Positions 50,700 through 63,559 of a stretch of DNA of 64,000 nucleotides are shown one piece after another. The notes beneath the pieces are model-generated. The model had not been told where the DNA came from and did not search any database. It saw only the letters and a program-made list of their open reading frames with translations. This DNA comes from Trochalopteron elliotii (Eukaryota; Chordata; Aves; Passeriformes; Leiothrichidae): positions 4,899,741-4,963,740 of the forward strand of contig JANPWX010000026.1 in assembly GCA_024734555.1 (NCBI GenBank), read 5' to 3'. A program made the position numbers and the translations under genes. How positions within the stretch are numbered: position 1 is the first letter of the stretch; the number at the start of each line of letters is the position of its first letter.

Positions 50700-53600
50700 A
50701 CTCTCTGAAAACATTGTTCAGCACCTAGAAGACCTTCAGGAAAGGAAAGAATATCAAGGAAAGTATTTTTTTTCCCCAAGTGAGTATTACTACTCATATG
50801 TCAGCAATTCTCTCGTGCTCTCACTGTGTGACACAGATCTATTTGTCTTGCACCTCTCTGAGCAGAGCTGAATAGAAAGCAGTCATCATCAGTACCCTTT
50901 TCCCTCCATTTCCCAGGGGAGAGTGCTTGCAGAGGTGAAACTCGGGATGGTGCTTGAATGCTGCCAAAGCTCTGTTTTACTTTAGAAACAATGAGGCTCA
51001 TCTGGGGCTGGTCCTAATGCAACTGAGAAAGAAAAAGGGACAAAGGACTGCAGAAAAAACACCTATAGCTTTTCAATTTACTAACCTAGTCCCACTGCTA
51101 CAAAAACACAGGTCTACCTGGCAAAACGGGCATGAAGGAAAGACTTCAGTGGCTTAAGTTTAAGTGGCTGCTAAATAAAATGCAGATAGTATCACTGAAA
51201 GAAGGCAAAATGTGTTCTTGAACCTCCATTGACTTACTCTATTTCAAATTATCTACAACAGGTGGCAGAGTCTAGATGCAATGTATTTTGTACCTTGCAA
51301 CAGCTGTGAGGAGGATACTGACTGAAATGTTAAAGAGATACTGCTTGTTGCAACTGTCTCACATGACCAAGAGCAGTTCCAGAATTCAAAATATTTCCTT
51401 GTTCTGAAGTTAAATTGGGCTACTGTGACATTCATTCTGCAATTTAATACTCAAAGGCTATTAGAGACAAACAGATAGAAAGGAATGGGAGTAGAACCTG
51501 CAACATTTTCCACACTTTGATAGGTTTTTATATGATATTAGTACAAGACCAGGTAAAGTGCTTTTTAATATTTCAGACTTCAGGGGCAGCTCTTTAGCTA
51601 TTGCAAGGTGGTGTAGTTTTGTTGACTTCAGCTACGATTATTGACATTAGTCAACAGACACTATACACACCCTGTGTAGTCCCATACTTACAGCTTCATC
51701 CAAACCAACTTATAATGGCCAAATTAGAAATCTAGCTAAAACTTCTGTTAACTGACTTCCAAAGTAGAAGCCAAAACAGCTGAGTAACACCAGCTAGAGT
51801 ATCTAAAACTACAGGTTTTTTTTTCCCTAAATAATCAGGAGAAATCAAAAGGAGGAAGCAAGTGAATGAATGAATGAATGAATGATTGAATCAGTGAGCC
51901 TCATTTAGAGGCCTTCACAGAACCATCTCTTATTGTGCAACTTGAACATACATTTTCTCAGATTAATACTGAAGGCTACCCACAGAAATGCACCAGTTCA
52001 TTATCATAATCAGAAAAAAATGCATCATATATGGCATCTTAGAGAAGACCATAAATACACATTACAGTAACTCCTTTCTTTGTCTATATAAAACTCTTCC
52101 AAATGCAAGGACCCAGAACCATAAGAGCTCAGGGGTTTTGTGTTGTCCTTTTTTGTGTGTGCCTGTGTGTGTTAAATAAGCATTCTAAATCTGTTTTTTG
52201 TTATTGGCAATGAAATTGTAAGAATCGATACATACTTTCAAGAATATAAAGTTAATTTAAAATACGGGACTATGTGTATATATAACAGTTTATCTGCCTT
52301 CTATATTATAAATAAGTCTGGGCAACTGTCCTAATACCCATTAATGGTAAATATAACTGTTTTCAGAGATTAAACATCCTACAACTCGATAAATTAAATG
52401 CACTTGTTTATATATAAGATGCATGATATCATGTTCTGTGCATAAAAGATCAATGGATGCTTCTATATTAAATATAATTTTGAAGACAATTATAATTCAT
52501 AATTTAATTTAATCCACCTTAAATTGGAAATGTTTATTCACTACCCAGAAATCAATCTCTTTAAAAAATGTGTGGATTCACATTTTGCTTCTACCATCAT
52601 TTATTTTCCTAATTCACCCTAATATTGAAATAAATAGATTTTAGAAGGCCTTATAGGCAAAAATAAATATACAGATATATCAAGCTATGTATATTTTATC
52701 TACATTTACTATTTCTTCATTGATAGAGCATTTTTATCTTTTAAAAAGGTACTTAACATTTCCTCACCAAAAAATCAGCAAAAGTAAAGGAAACCACTGA
52801 AACTGAGTCCTGTCAGCCATAGCACAGTGACAGTCAGAGAACCAGTGGTAAACAAGGAAAGATTACATTGTGGCCACATGAAACTCAACTCCAGTAAGTT
52901 TGAAGCAGACTCCCTGAAATCATAGGAACTGCCAGTAACATCTGTTGGTTATGTGTCCATTTGATTTAAATAATGTGCTTGTTAGCACATTTCCCTGCAG
53001 CCTATGTTGTATAGGCATCTTTAGACTTCCAGCAAACATTAGCACACAAACAGCCACGGGGACTCCTAAGCTTCAGCTCACAGCCTGTGGGCCACACGTG
53101 GTCTGCACAGGTGCCTGGACCCCCGTTAACAGCATTTCAGTCTGCCATGGAACTGGTGCTGTCCTTGGCAGGGCCTGCTCTCTTCACTCCCAAGGGATGC
53201 CAGCACAGCAGTTCTGACACCACTGTCTTTTTATGCTACCATTAAAACCTGGACCTGACTTGTGGTCTATTCACAAACACCTTGCTCCGGTACCCTCTCC
53301 TGAGGAGAGGGGTGCATGTTCTCCCAGTCACCATAATGCATGTTCACAAGGGGAAGGCCCACAACACAGCTGCAAGAGAACAACACCTTGGGCATTTTCA
53401 GTTTGTAATAAAAGTGGAAACAGAACAGTGGTATGGCAGATGACAGGTTAAAGATTATTTGTTTTGATCCTATGTACTTCTAAATTATATTCTATTTAAT
53501 ATGGTCCAGTTAACAAGCCACTTGAAGAATCCTGATGTGCAAATGGCCTTCAAGTACTTAAACAAGTACTTGCCCTTTTCCAAACAAACTCCTCGCTGAT

Positions 53601-56600
53601 AAGGTCCCCTCACCTCTGCGGCAAAGCAGGATCAATTTTGAAATCTGTGAAACACCACTTTGAAAAGACCTTTAAAGTAGCCTTGTTGATTTATTGGTTG
53701 GACTCAGATCTCAAAGTTCCTCCATTTAGTAAGCTTTTCTTCAAAGTACTTCTGTTGCATTTACTGAATTATTTCATTTATGTGTTTAGATAAAGTATTA
53801 AAATTCCAGAGAAAACATACAGAAGTTCCATTAAAACGACACATCAGATTCAATCTTAATGTCTATGAATAACCTCTGACATTTTATCAGTAGCAAACCA
53901 TCAGTTTTGCACTTATGCTACCATTCAAAAAATCTTAACAGTACCCAGACATTCCACAAATCCCTCATGGGATCAGACCAAATTAACTCTTTCCTACAGA
54001 TCATCAGATCAGCTCTCTCCATTTTGTAGCTTCCAAGACATGCAGCTTTCCCTGTGGACAAGGCTGCCCTCTCCATTCTGCTGCTTGCAACAAGACAGGG
54101 TGCTTTGGCAAGCATACTGTAGAGGTGCTGTGGCCACCACAGCTGTGTCACCAGAACATTTGACCTGACTCAAATTAAGGGCCCCATCCTGATGTAGGAT
54201 CCTTTCACATATTCCCTATATATATGTTACTGAAAAATTAGTAATACAGAGCTCTTCTTGCACCAGCAATAAAGAATTCCCAGGGGAATTGAGAACCCTT
54301 GAGCCTACAGGGGTTTTTTCCAGTATAATTTACTGAAGGCTGAAAGCTGGCAGCCCTAGAAGGTGACTGTGCTTAGCATCTTGAACCTTCAGAACCTCCA
54401 GCCATAAAATGAGAATAAAGCTATTTCCCTAATTCATGGGAATGTGAAAATCAAAACTGCAAGGCATCCAATTTACAAGGTAAAAGGGATAATAAACATT
54501 CTATAGAAGGCTGCATGAAAAAAAGAAAAGTCAAATAATTTTATTTGACAAATAAAAGATTTTGGTTTAGACCTCCCTGGCTACTCACAAATGTTCACTG
54601 AAAAAAAGTGTAAATGGAGGGCCAAGAATCCCAAAGTTTTAACAGACCTAATTGTATTTACTTCAGGCTTTTACTGCCCTAGCTGGGGAGCCCATTTAGG
54701 ATGCCAGTTGATCTTACACACAGTAAAACATACACTACAGGACAGTAAGTGGAATTACAGATTAGAGTATCAGCTTCTGAATTCTCTATTGTTAAGTGGG
54801 TTTAAAAGTGAACTTTATTGTTAGGTGGTTTTAAGGTGGGTTTTTCTGTGTCTAATTTCTGAACTATTACGCACATGTATACTCTTCTAAAACTGTCAGG
54901 TAACTTGGTTCACTTGTGGAACTGAAATGTAACCTTTAATTTTACAGCCTATACTTTAGAAAATTATGCCTTTGAGTGGCTGAGACTTTTGGATGGTGGG
55001 AGTGGTACACTAACCACATAAGAAGTGGAATACCACAAGAGAATTCTTTGTGCTGTGAATAATGAGTCAGGAATACAGTTATGAAAAGCACATAACTCAC
55101 TCTTTCATCAACATGCAGACTCTTTCCTAAAGCTATTCTCATCTTATGCAGCCACTGGTAAAATGCATAGATATAAACTCAGATTCAGTATAAACAAATG
55201 AAATGTAAATGTCAGTGTGGTTGTAGCCCTAGAGCTGATTTTGACACAGGATTAGGCTGAATGTAAATAAGAGAGAAAGTACAGTACTTTGAAAGAAACA
55301 TATCAATTTAAATGAAATAAGGCTACTTATTTTACCTCACAAATCATGAATAATCCAAATAAGATTATCTAGCTTTCTGGCAAACAAGCCCTGAAGAGCA
55401 ATGAGTATTTGCCTTTTACGACACTTGAAAATCTTTGGACAAATTTGCAGCCCACTATTTGGAACCCAACTCAACAGCAGCTCACTGCTGAGCTCTCGTT
55501 GTCTGTCCCTTTGGTGTCTGGTTTACCTTGCTAAACAGAGCATCCCCAGAAGCAGAATCTCCCTGGGAGCACAGGCAAGTAGATACAGGATGACTGCCAG
55601 CCTCCTACGCTCTAGGGATACTTAATCCAGTCTCTGTAAGCATGTACATAGACACTCTCCCCCTCCCCAGACACCACACCCTGGAACAGCTGAAAGAACA
55701 GGCCTTAACTCCGCTGTAACTTGTCCAGCATGTTCGGGTTTGTAGCCTCCATTTGACTCAAACCAGGTTTAGTTCTGATTAAACCTGTCACAGCTGGTTT
55801 GATTCCCTAAACAAGACAAAAAAAATTATTGAAGCACCTCATTGGTGTTTTCTAAAACTTCAAAGACAACCTTGAACAAGCAAGACAAGTTTACACAGCT
55901 GTAAGTATTATTGCATTAATATAATCTTTCTATATTCAGGAATAAAATATATAAGAACCATTATTTATAGTATGTGGTGGTGCTAGATTTTTTAAAATCA
56001 CAGAAAACCTTGTTTTTGGCATGTTTCCGTGAAATCAGCATAAGCACTCTTTTCCTTTAAAAAACTGGGCTAAGTAGGAGCCTGTAAAAATCTCCTTTTA
56101 GGTTAGGGTCTCAGCTCTTTAGGAATTTTTATTTGTGATTCTTGAAATATCTTTCAGCCTGATCCTTTTTCCTAAAATCTTTTCTGGGAAATACACACAT
56201 AGATAGTTTTCCAATTAGACTGTTTTAATTTTATTGTTATATACTGAACATAATACTGTCCAAAATACAGTTTTTTGGGGCGATGTGGTTACAGATGGAC
56301 ATTCTGGGCCATAGATTGGTCTAGCTTGCTTTGACCCACTGATGACAGACCAGGCACACCTCAGTCCCTTTCACAGGTTGACAGTGCAAAGATGGCCTTT
56401 GAACAGAGGCTTCTGCAGCATCAGATGAAATAAGACTTGTGATTATTTCTAAAGTAATTATTTTATATAAGATGTTATAAATACTAATAATATTTATATT
56501 TAAATAGCTAAGGTTCCAAATTACAAGATATGCATCTGATCAGTGTACATACTGTATAACTTCACACAGCAATAGGAGGGATGTTTTCTGAGCACAAGTA

Positions 56601-58190
56601 AACCACAATTAGAGCTTAACATTGCAATATTCATATTGAAGCCTATGGCAGTTATCAGGCAACACACTACCAGGACCTGACATCTCTGACACTGGTAATA
56701 TTGAGCCATCAGCATCAACAGAACAATATCCTTCTTGTTTGATACTGTTTTAAGGCAAGAGTATGACAATTATACAAGGAGAAGCATGCAACATAAAGAA
56801 GGCTCAGTGCAAGCACCAGAGTGAGACAGTGGCTGACAAGACCCATGAGGCTGAAGGAGCTGCTGGCACTGGGGGTGGACCTGCAGTACCCATCTTTCTT
56901 CTCTTGGTCTGAGACAGCACTGGACACGAATGAACAAACAGACCCATCCAGCAGGCAATAATAAAATAAGGAGTGAGATCAAATCAAAGAAAGAATGCAG
57001 ACATTTTATTCCATTCCCCTAAGCACTTGATTGTTAAAGCTGCTGTGATTGCCTTAGGCAAAGTTTGACCCACTGACTATCCTGAAATCAAATACAGCGG
57101 TACATTTTTGAAAAGTACAACCTCTATCCACACGTCTCAGACATTTTTCAGGGACATTTAGTTCAAGTAAACTGCCATGAAATAAGCACAATTACATTTT
57201 CTCCTCCTACATTACCCTGCAACTCAGTCACATTCTGGTTTAAACTTTTGACTCACTTAAGTTTTATGCTGGTTGTTCATTTTATAATCCAGTTGTTATA
57301 TGTTTCATTCTCTTTACTTATTTCCTTTTGCAATCATCCTAAGATAGGGACTAATTATTTTAATAGCACTCATTACAACATGTTGGTGCATTAGCTTTTC
57401 TTTTTTAAATGGAGTTACATTTATACAACCTCTTTAATTTTTTTTATTCTCACTAAACCACAAGCAAAATGGCAAATTCCCTTATGAGTTATAGAATTAA
57501 ACTGCGCCTTTAGCAGACTTTTCAACAACAAATCAGGAGAATGGGAGTGGGCATGATCATAGGGTTGGAAAGACTCATGCCCAAGGAATTATATAGGATA
57601 GAAAATACTGCAACATCAGTACATCTAAGTAAGCTAAGTAGGCTTTAAAAGTAACAAATGCTTTTGAAAACAGGACCATCGTAAAATGACTTTATAAAAT
57701 ACACAAGCGTGAGAAGGACATGTGGATACACCTTATGATAACAATAAATGTTAAAAAGCAAAATAAAATAACCCCTGTGTGTATACATACACATCTGCAT
57801 GTGTAATCCTCTAAATTCCTCCTCTCCAAAGTGAGCAATTTTGATGATCAAACAGGTTTTCCCTTACCCACATCTTTGCTGCTTGAACAGCCCTGATTAT
57901 AATTAGTCCCTTATGCAAATGGCCTTGGGAGGAGAAGCGTCTTGGAAACGGGAAGGAAGTTCCTTGAGAAAATATCAAGAGATAAAGAGAGGTGTCCAGA
58001 TTCTTGGACATAGCAGATATTTGCATTGCTGGCAGAGCTTACAGACCTCCCCTGTCATGTGGATCCATTTGTTTATGCCTGTGCCTGCATCTGTCACAGA
58101 CAGGCACCTCTCATTCAGAGAGAAAAGGTTCACATGTTCCCCTGTCACATTTGCTCACCCTCTTGAAGGCAAACAAACCAACCCAATGCA
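50700..58190. other. Unique DNA, mostly AT-rich
   Basis: No supported gene or large transposon. Contains a (GAAT)n repeat at 51862-51890, a GT-rich stretch near 52150-52171, a GC-richer patch at about 53040-53400 with short unassignable frames, and an imperfect roughly 25-bp duplication at 54788-54838. Two octamer motifs occur in opposite orientation: ATGCAAAT at 57913-57920 and ATTTGCAT at 58019-58026. Confidence 0.5.
51862..51890 (+). repeat. (TGAA)n microsatellite
   Basis: Six or so tgaa units with one imperfect unit (tgattgaa). Confidence 0.95.
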
Positions 58191-58194
58191 GACT

Positions 58195-59640
58195 CAAGGA
58201 GGAATGCAGATTGCTTGGGAGCCCTGAAAGTCTTTGCTCAGCCCCCTGCTCAAAGCAGGGCTACCTCAAAATGGCACAGGACCTTTTCCCATGGAGTCTT
58301 GAGGGTCTCCAGAGATGGATTTTCTGCAGCCTCGGATTTTCTGCAACAGCCTGACTCAGGGCTTATCCACCCTCTTTGGGAAACATTTTTTTCCCAATTC
58401 CCAGACAGCTCTGCCCTTGCTCCAACTTGTTGGCTCCTGTCCTTTTCCTCTCTGTACCTCTGAGAAGAGTCTGTCTTCTCTGTGGCTCCTGGCAGGCATT
58501 TGAAGGGAAAAATTCCATTCCTCCTGCCTGCTCTTTCCTATGCTGCACCACCCGTGGGCCCTGCCCTGGATTTTCTCCAGGCTGTCAAGATTGGTCTTGT
58601 TCCAGGAGGTTCCAGATGTGGACACACAGAGCTCCAGATGAAGCCTCACAAGCTACTGAGCCAAGAGCCACCATCCTTTCCCTGTGCTTGGCAGACACAC
58701 TCGTGCTCAGGACGTGGTTGGCCTCCAGCACGGCAAGGATCCACTCCTGACTCTGTTCCTCTGTTCTCCCTGTCACCTGCTGGGCCCCAGCCCTGTCCCT
58801 GCAGGGCTGCCCCTGGCCTGCAGCCCCAGCTGGGCCTTGAGTGTCCTGGGCTTCCCATCAAGTGACCCCTGCAGCCGGCAGGGCCTTCCCAGTGACAGGG
58901 AGGGACCAGTGCCAGGAGTCCCTCTGCAGGGCTGGGGCCTTCCAGCAGCCACCAGCTCCCTCCAAGTCGGTGTCACCTGAGAACCTCCTCAGGGCAGGTC
59001 CTTTTGTGCTGTTGATCAGGTTGTTGCTGCAAATGTGAGGCAAGGGCAGCCCCAGAAGTGACTCATGCCAGGAATGCCAGGCATAGTGAACCTGCAGCTA
59101 AAGTATGATGCTACTGCTGGAATTTTAAGCCTGATACTTCAGCCAATTTTTTTTGCTCATTTTGTAATTCACATTTCCTAAATTTGACTACAAGGATACT
59201 ACAAGAGACAGTGCTGAAAGCTTTGCTAAAATAAATCCACTCTTCTTCCCTAATTAACAGAGCCAGTCTTTTCAACACAGTAAGCATTCATGTTGATCAC
59301 CTCCAGTTTGCCCTGCATTGTATCCAGCCCCCTTCTTATCCTCCACATGCCTGGAAATAGTGTCTATGCCAAAATTTTCAGGGCTTAGGGGATATATGAG
59401 TGTCCAACCTGTAGGTTTCCTGATGTCTTTTTTTGAAAAAAAAGTGCATCATTTCATTCTTTCCAGTCAACAGAAATCTCCCCAGATTGCCATATTCTCT
59501 CAAGATAAGAACTTAGCTTTACAATGTCATGTGCCAGCTTCATCAGCACCCTTAGATGCAATCTGTGTTATCTGATGGATTTTATACATCCAATGTACTT
59601 AACATAGTCCTTAACTTGGTCTTTTCCTGCCATAAACACT
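58195..59640 (-). mobile_element. CR1 LINE, RT core to 3' end, about 1.4 kb
   Basis: The largest transposon in the window, 5' end at the high coordinate. Going down the - strand: a divergent palm-upstream part (59640-59240); KAFSTVSCSIL for KAFDTVSHxIL near 59180-59220; TSGAA for TSGVPQG near 59055; FSNNL...LRRFSGDTDLEGAG for FINDL...LSKFADDTKLGGA (59035-58950), where the catalytic ADD has become SGD. Then come 'ctggagctctgtgt' and 'tccagggcagggcccac', and the 3' UTR with 'tttgagcagggggctga' near 58230-58255. The terminal octamers are decayed. The catalytic change and stops make it inactive. The GC-rich 3' half yields many overlapping frames of 60-127 codons on both strands that are not genes. 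Confidence 0.88.
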
Positions 59641-59773
59641 CTTCCCTAAAATCTCCATTGTTAGGTGCAATCTTGTTAGCTGCAATCTAGAGATCTGGGA
59701 GGCCTGTACATACTGAACTGCTATAGACACACACTCACATACACTACATGCAGAGTACTCAATCAAATGACAA

Positions 59774-59793
59774 TTATATATATATATATAAAC
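59774..59793. repeat. (TA)n microsatellite
   Basis: About nine TA units. Confidence 0.95.
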
Positions 59794-62700
59794 CTGCCTA
59801 CCTATCAGTGATAGTATACTAGCCAGTTAAATACAGCAAGAGACTAAATTAAAATTGCTTACAGTACATGAGGGGACTTTGCCAGTACAAGGATACTGGC
59901 CTAAGGAGCACTGTTCATCTGAAAACATAAAGATATGCCCACGACCCATCTGACACCAAATGATTTTATATTCAGCTACTAATAAATGCAACATGGTATT
60001 TCATAGGGGGCACTGCTAATAGTGAATACTTGCAATGAACTTATTGTCCAGTCTGTGCATCTCACACTGAGGAAATGAAACCAGACTTGGGCATCCACCA
60101 GTACAAATTTCAGTTTAGATTCTGTGCCTTTTTCTTGTTTTCCAGACTCTGTTATCCTGCATGTGTGCTGTGCTTGAAGCATGTTGACACTCTCTGTCTT
60201 GATGCATCTGGCACCCCAGATCAATTCCTGGATGCCCAACCTGAAAGCACTTGAAAGGAAAACCACAGGGCAGATGATATGGTTGACTCTCAAGTCTGCT
60301 GGATTTTGGCTGAACCAGCATAGCTTCATCCCAGCAGAGTTCCTTTATTTTGTATCCCTTCTCTAAAAACCACGGACATTTGCTAATATCCTGCGTACTA
60401 AATTGATTTTCCAGTAGCTATCACAACATCAACATCATAATTAAAAACATAATTTCCTAAGAAGCACTCTGAACTTTGAAAGCAGCCCTTTTTTTTGATT
60501 CCTACAGTTTAGTCCAATCTACCTCCAATGCTCAACTTCCTTTTTATCCTCCCCTGCAGAGATGGCCAGAGTAGCATTACTGCATGTTGGTGATTCTGAC
60601 CAGGAACTGAAAACACGATCCGCACTCAGACTTTATCTGGCTTTTGTTCTAGTTCCTCACAAGCAGTTTGGATTAAGGCACAGCCCACTACACATACAGA
60701 AGGATTAAAAGATTCCCAGGTTTTGTACATCTTAGCCAAAAAAGCAAACAACCACCACTCACTGCACGAGTGATGGCTCTACTGAAGCACCAATTCTGCA
60801 AACAAACTCTGTGGCAGTCAGGTTTCTCCTGCTAAAAGCAGTTGATGAGCTTAGGCTGTTGCTGTCCCTTACATGCAGCAGCTCTGACATGGGTGTGCAA
60901 AGCAAAGCCCTGCTTTCCACCACCAAGGGGGACAGACTCCCATACTTCTGATGTGTGAAGACAATATTATCCTGCTCTATCTCAACACCAAGTATAGCAG
61001 TGGTAACAGCACTTCTGAAGCCTGCTCTCCAGAGAGCCCCTCTTTAGATGCCAAGGTATGGTAAAGTCCTCTGCCTGAAGCTTCATGTCAGTTCACAGTA
61101 TTAATGAAGCCATTAGAGATTTTCATTTTAGAGAATGCTTTATGATTTTGATACCTGGTCAGCTTCTAATCAGGTAAATCTAATGTGAAGAAAAATTTTA
61201 AAAGTTGCTCTCTCTCACTGTTCATTTTGTCTGCATGTGGTCATGCAGGGTAGTCTTACCTTTACTTAACTGCTAATAAAAAGAGACAGTTCCACATTAT
61301 GAATATCTCCTCATTCTTCATGCACAGCCAACAGTTTTACATATTCATGGCCAACTTGAAGGCAAACATAAGGACCTGGCTACTAACATTTTTCATTAAG
61401 AGACGAGTGAGCATCCTTCTCCCCTTAGTATTAAGTTTTGGCATGATTTAAAGGACACTGAGTTAAGATGAACCATTTGTCACTACTGTGTCACTACAGG
61501 AGAAAAACCTGCTTGTTACACTGAAATACCTAATGGCACTTTTCATTAATATGGAGTCCTTTGTACTCACTTCTCTCTGGTTCTGGCAGAAATTCCCTAT
61601 GACCACTGCATAAGGTTTCATTATGATAGTTATCCTTGAGAAGCATTTTCATTTGCCATAGAAATGACTGGAAAGATAACGTCGTTGTTCTGCAGTCAGC
61701 TCTTCTCTCCCATCCCCTTCCTACTCCTTTTATTTAATTTAAAGAAAACAATAAAAGAGACTTAACTCCACTCTTTTCCCTCTCTTTCAGATATGATGAA
61801 AATAAGATAAAAAACCCTGTCAGGTCTGTCACTGAAATTTCAGTTTATTTACTATGGAATAACATTGTTTTTCCAAGGGTGCATGCTATTCAGCTTTTCC
61901 TGTGATCATTACATACTAAGAGGGAGGGAGGATTACCTGATTTTGATCAATAAATTCTTATGTGCCAATAAATGTGAAAATTTCAGGACAACAATTTGTA
62001 AACAACCTACTGACTGGCTTATTTTTCCCCTATAAGAACCTCTGTGCACTACTGCCATTGCTGTTCAGAGAATTTCAAAAAGAGATAATAAAGAATCCTG
62101 ACAACCTCTTGGACATCTCTTCTTTCCTCGCCCCATCCCACATCTCTTTTTGCCTTTCCCTGTCTAAAAAAAGTGTTCTCTTTCCTGTGGCTGTATTTTA
62201 CATTCTGCTTTTGTTTTCTTATCTGCCCCCTATTCTTTGTCCCCCTCCCCTACAAGAGCTTGGGGGCCTTCCTCCCTCCCTCACTGTGAATACCATTACC
62301 CTAGGGACATCAGGAAATTTTTCAGATGTAAACAAAAGCATAAATCCCTTTGCTTGTCTTTTCCTACTTTATTCTCTTCTCTATTTCCCTTCCCCCTACT
62401 TCATAAGTACTTTTGTATGTTTAGCCACCTGCAGAGATTGAGGGTGGAAGACATGAAATCAGAAGCAAACAAAACCTCTGCTTGCTTCAGCTTAGTCATT
62501 AATAGCACCATTAGCTTATTGAACTCCAGGATATATCATGTCACAGTTCATGATTCAGGGTCTCTCAATTGCTCTTGCATTGTTTATATCCTGAGTCAGA
62601 GTCTTTCAGATAATTTAGGCTTAATCACTCTTCTGCAACAACAGTCTTACGGGTGCCATTTAATCAAATCTATCAGTTGTGCTCTGAGACATCTTGAGGT

Positions 62701-63339
62701 TTCAGAGGAATCACCAGACACTGCCTTAGCATTTATTTACTCACAAGAGTCAAAATGTTCTTTGTGCTTCAGCTTAGTGAAAATGCTAAATGACAAGGAA
62801 GCTGAGTGAACCGAGGTATCTGTATCTGTTATGTCAGTGTGGGAACAGGGAGCTTGACCAGAGAGCAGAAATATGGGAATGAAGAAAGACCCCTGACCTC
62901 CAACAGCAGCCGTGAACCAACCACTCTGAGTTAGTGCACACATTTTGTTTGGCTTTCTTCTGTGAGCGGACTGATCCAGACAGAAAACCAAGTACTTATT
63001 AAAACTGTAAACAACAGAAAAAAAGATCCTTATTCCAATGAGTTGCTACAGCATCTGTCATCTGAATGCTTCTGAGAAGTGTTTTACAACATGGATGTAT
63101 TTATTCTTATGCTCCCCCTTGCTCTTCAATTGAAAATCTCAACAGCCTGAACCTGAGTTCATGCATGATCCACAAGTCTACCTATTGCCACTTCAGTATT
63201 GCAAAGTTATCAAAGCAAAATACTGAGGAAATGGCCTAAGACCCCTTGCTACAGGGAAGAGCTGTGCCCTTAATATCAGCTTTGTTTTCAAAGAATTAAG
63301 AACACAAGGGGAGGCTCCAATCATTCAGTACAAATAGGG

Positions 63340-63418
63340 TTTTTGAGGTTTTTTGCATTGATTTTTTTGTTTGTTTGTTTTTTGTTTAGGTTTGTTGTTG
63401 TTGTTTTGGTTTTTTTAA
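63340..63418 (+). repeat. T/G-rich low-complexity tract
   Basis: Runs of T with (TTTG)n and (TTG)n units; a simple repeat. Confidence 0.9.
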
Positions 63419-63523
63419 CATGCAGTCTTACTGTTTTGTTGTAGGAAACATTACATTTAAGGACAAGCTGGCAAGGAAACCAGGCTCTAATGTGTTTTCT
63501 GCCAATTTAGATACACAGTCAGC

Positions 63524-63559
63524 ATGGATATACATGTATCCATGGATCTATATGTATCC
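63524..63559. repeat. 18-bp tandem duplication
   Basis: atggatatacatgtatcc followed by atggatctatatgtatcc, two mismatches. It produces the repeated I-Y-M-Y-P-W residues in a short chance frame. Confidence 0.9.

Noticed and set aside
53233..53451. Possible exon in a GC-richer patch
   Set aside because: No recognisable protein similarity and no convincing splice pair with a neighbouring exon.
55764..55787. CAGGTTTA/TAAACCTG inverted repeat with an 8-nt loop
   Set aside because: An 8-nt stem is expected by chance many times in 64 kb and has no supporting context.
58376..58980. Many overlapping frames of 60-127 codons on both strands
   Set aside because: They lie in the GC-rich 3' half of a CR1 element and shadow one another.
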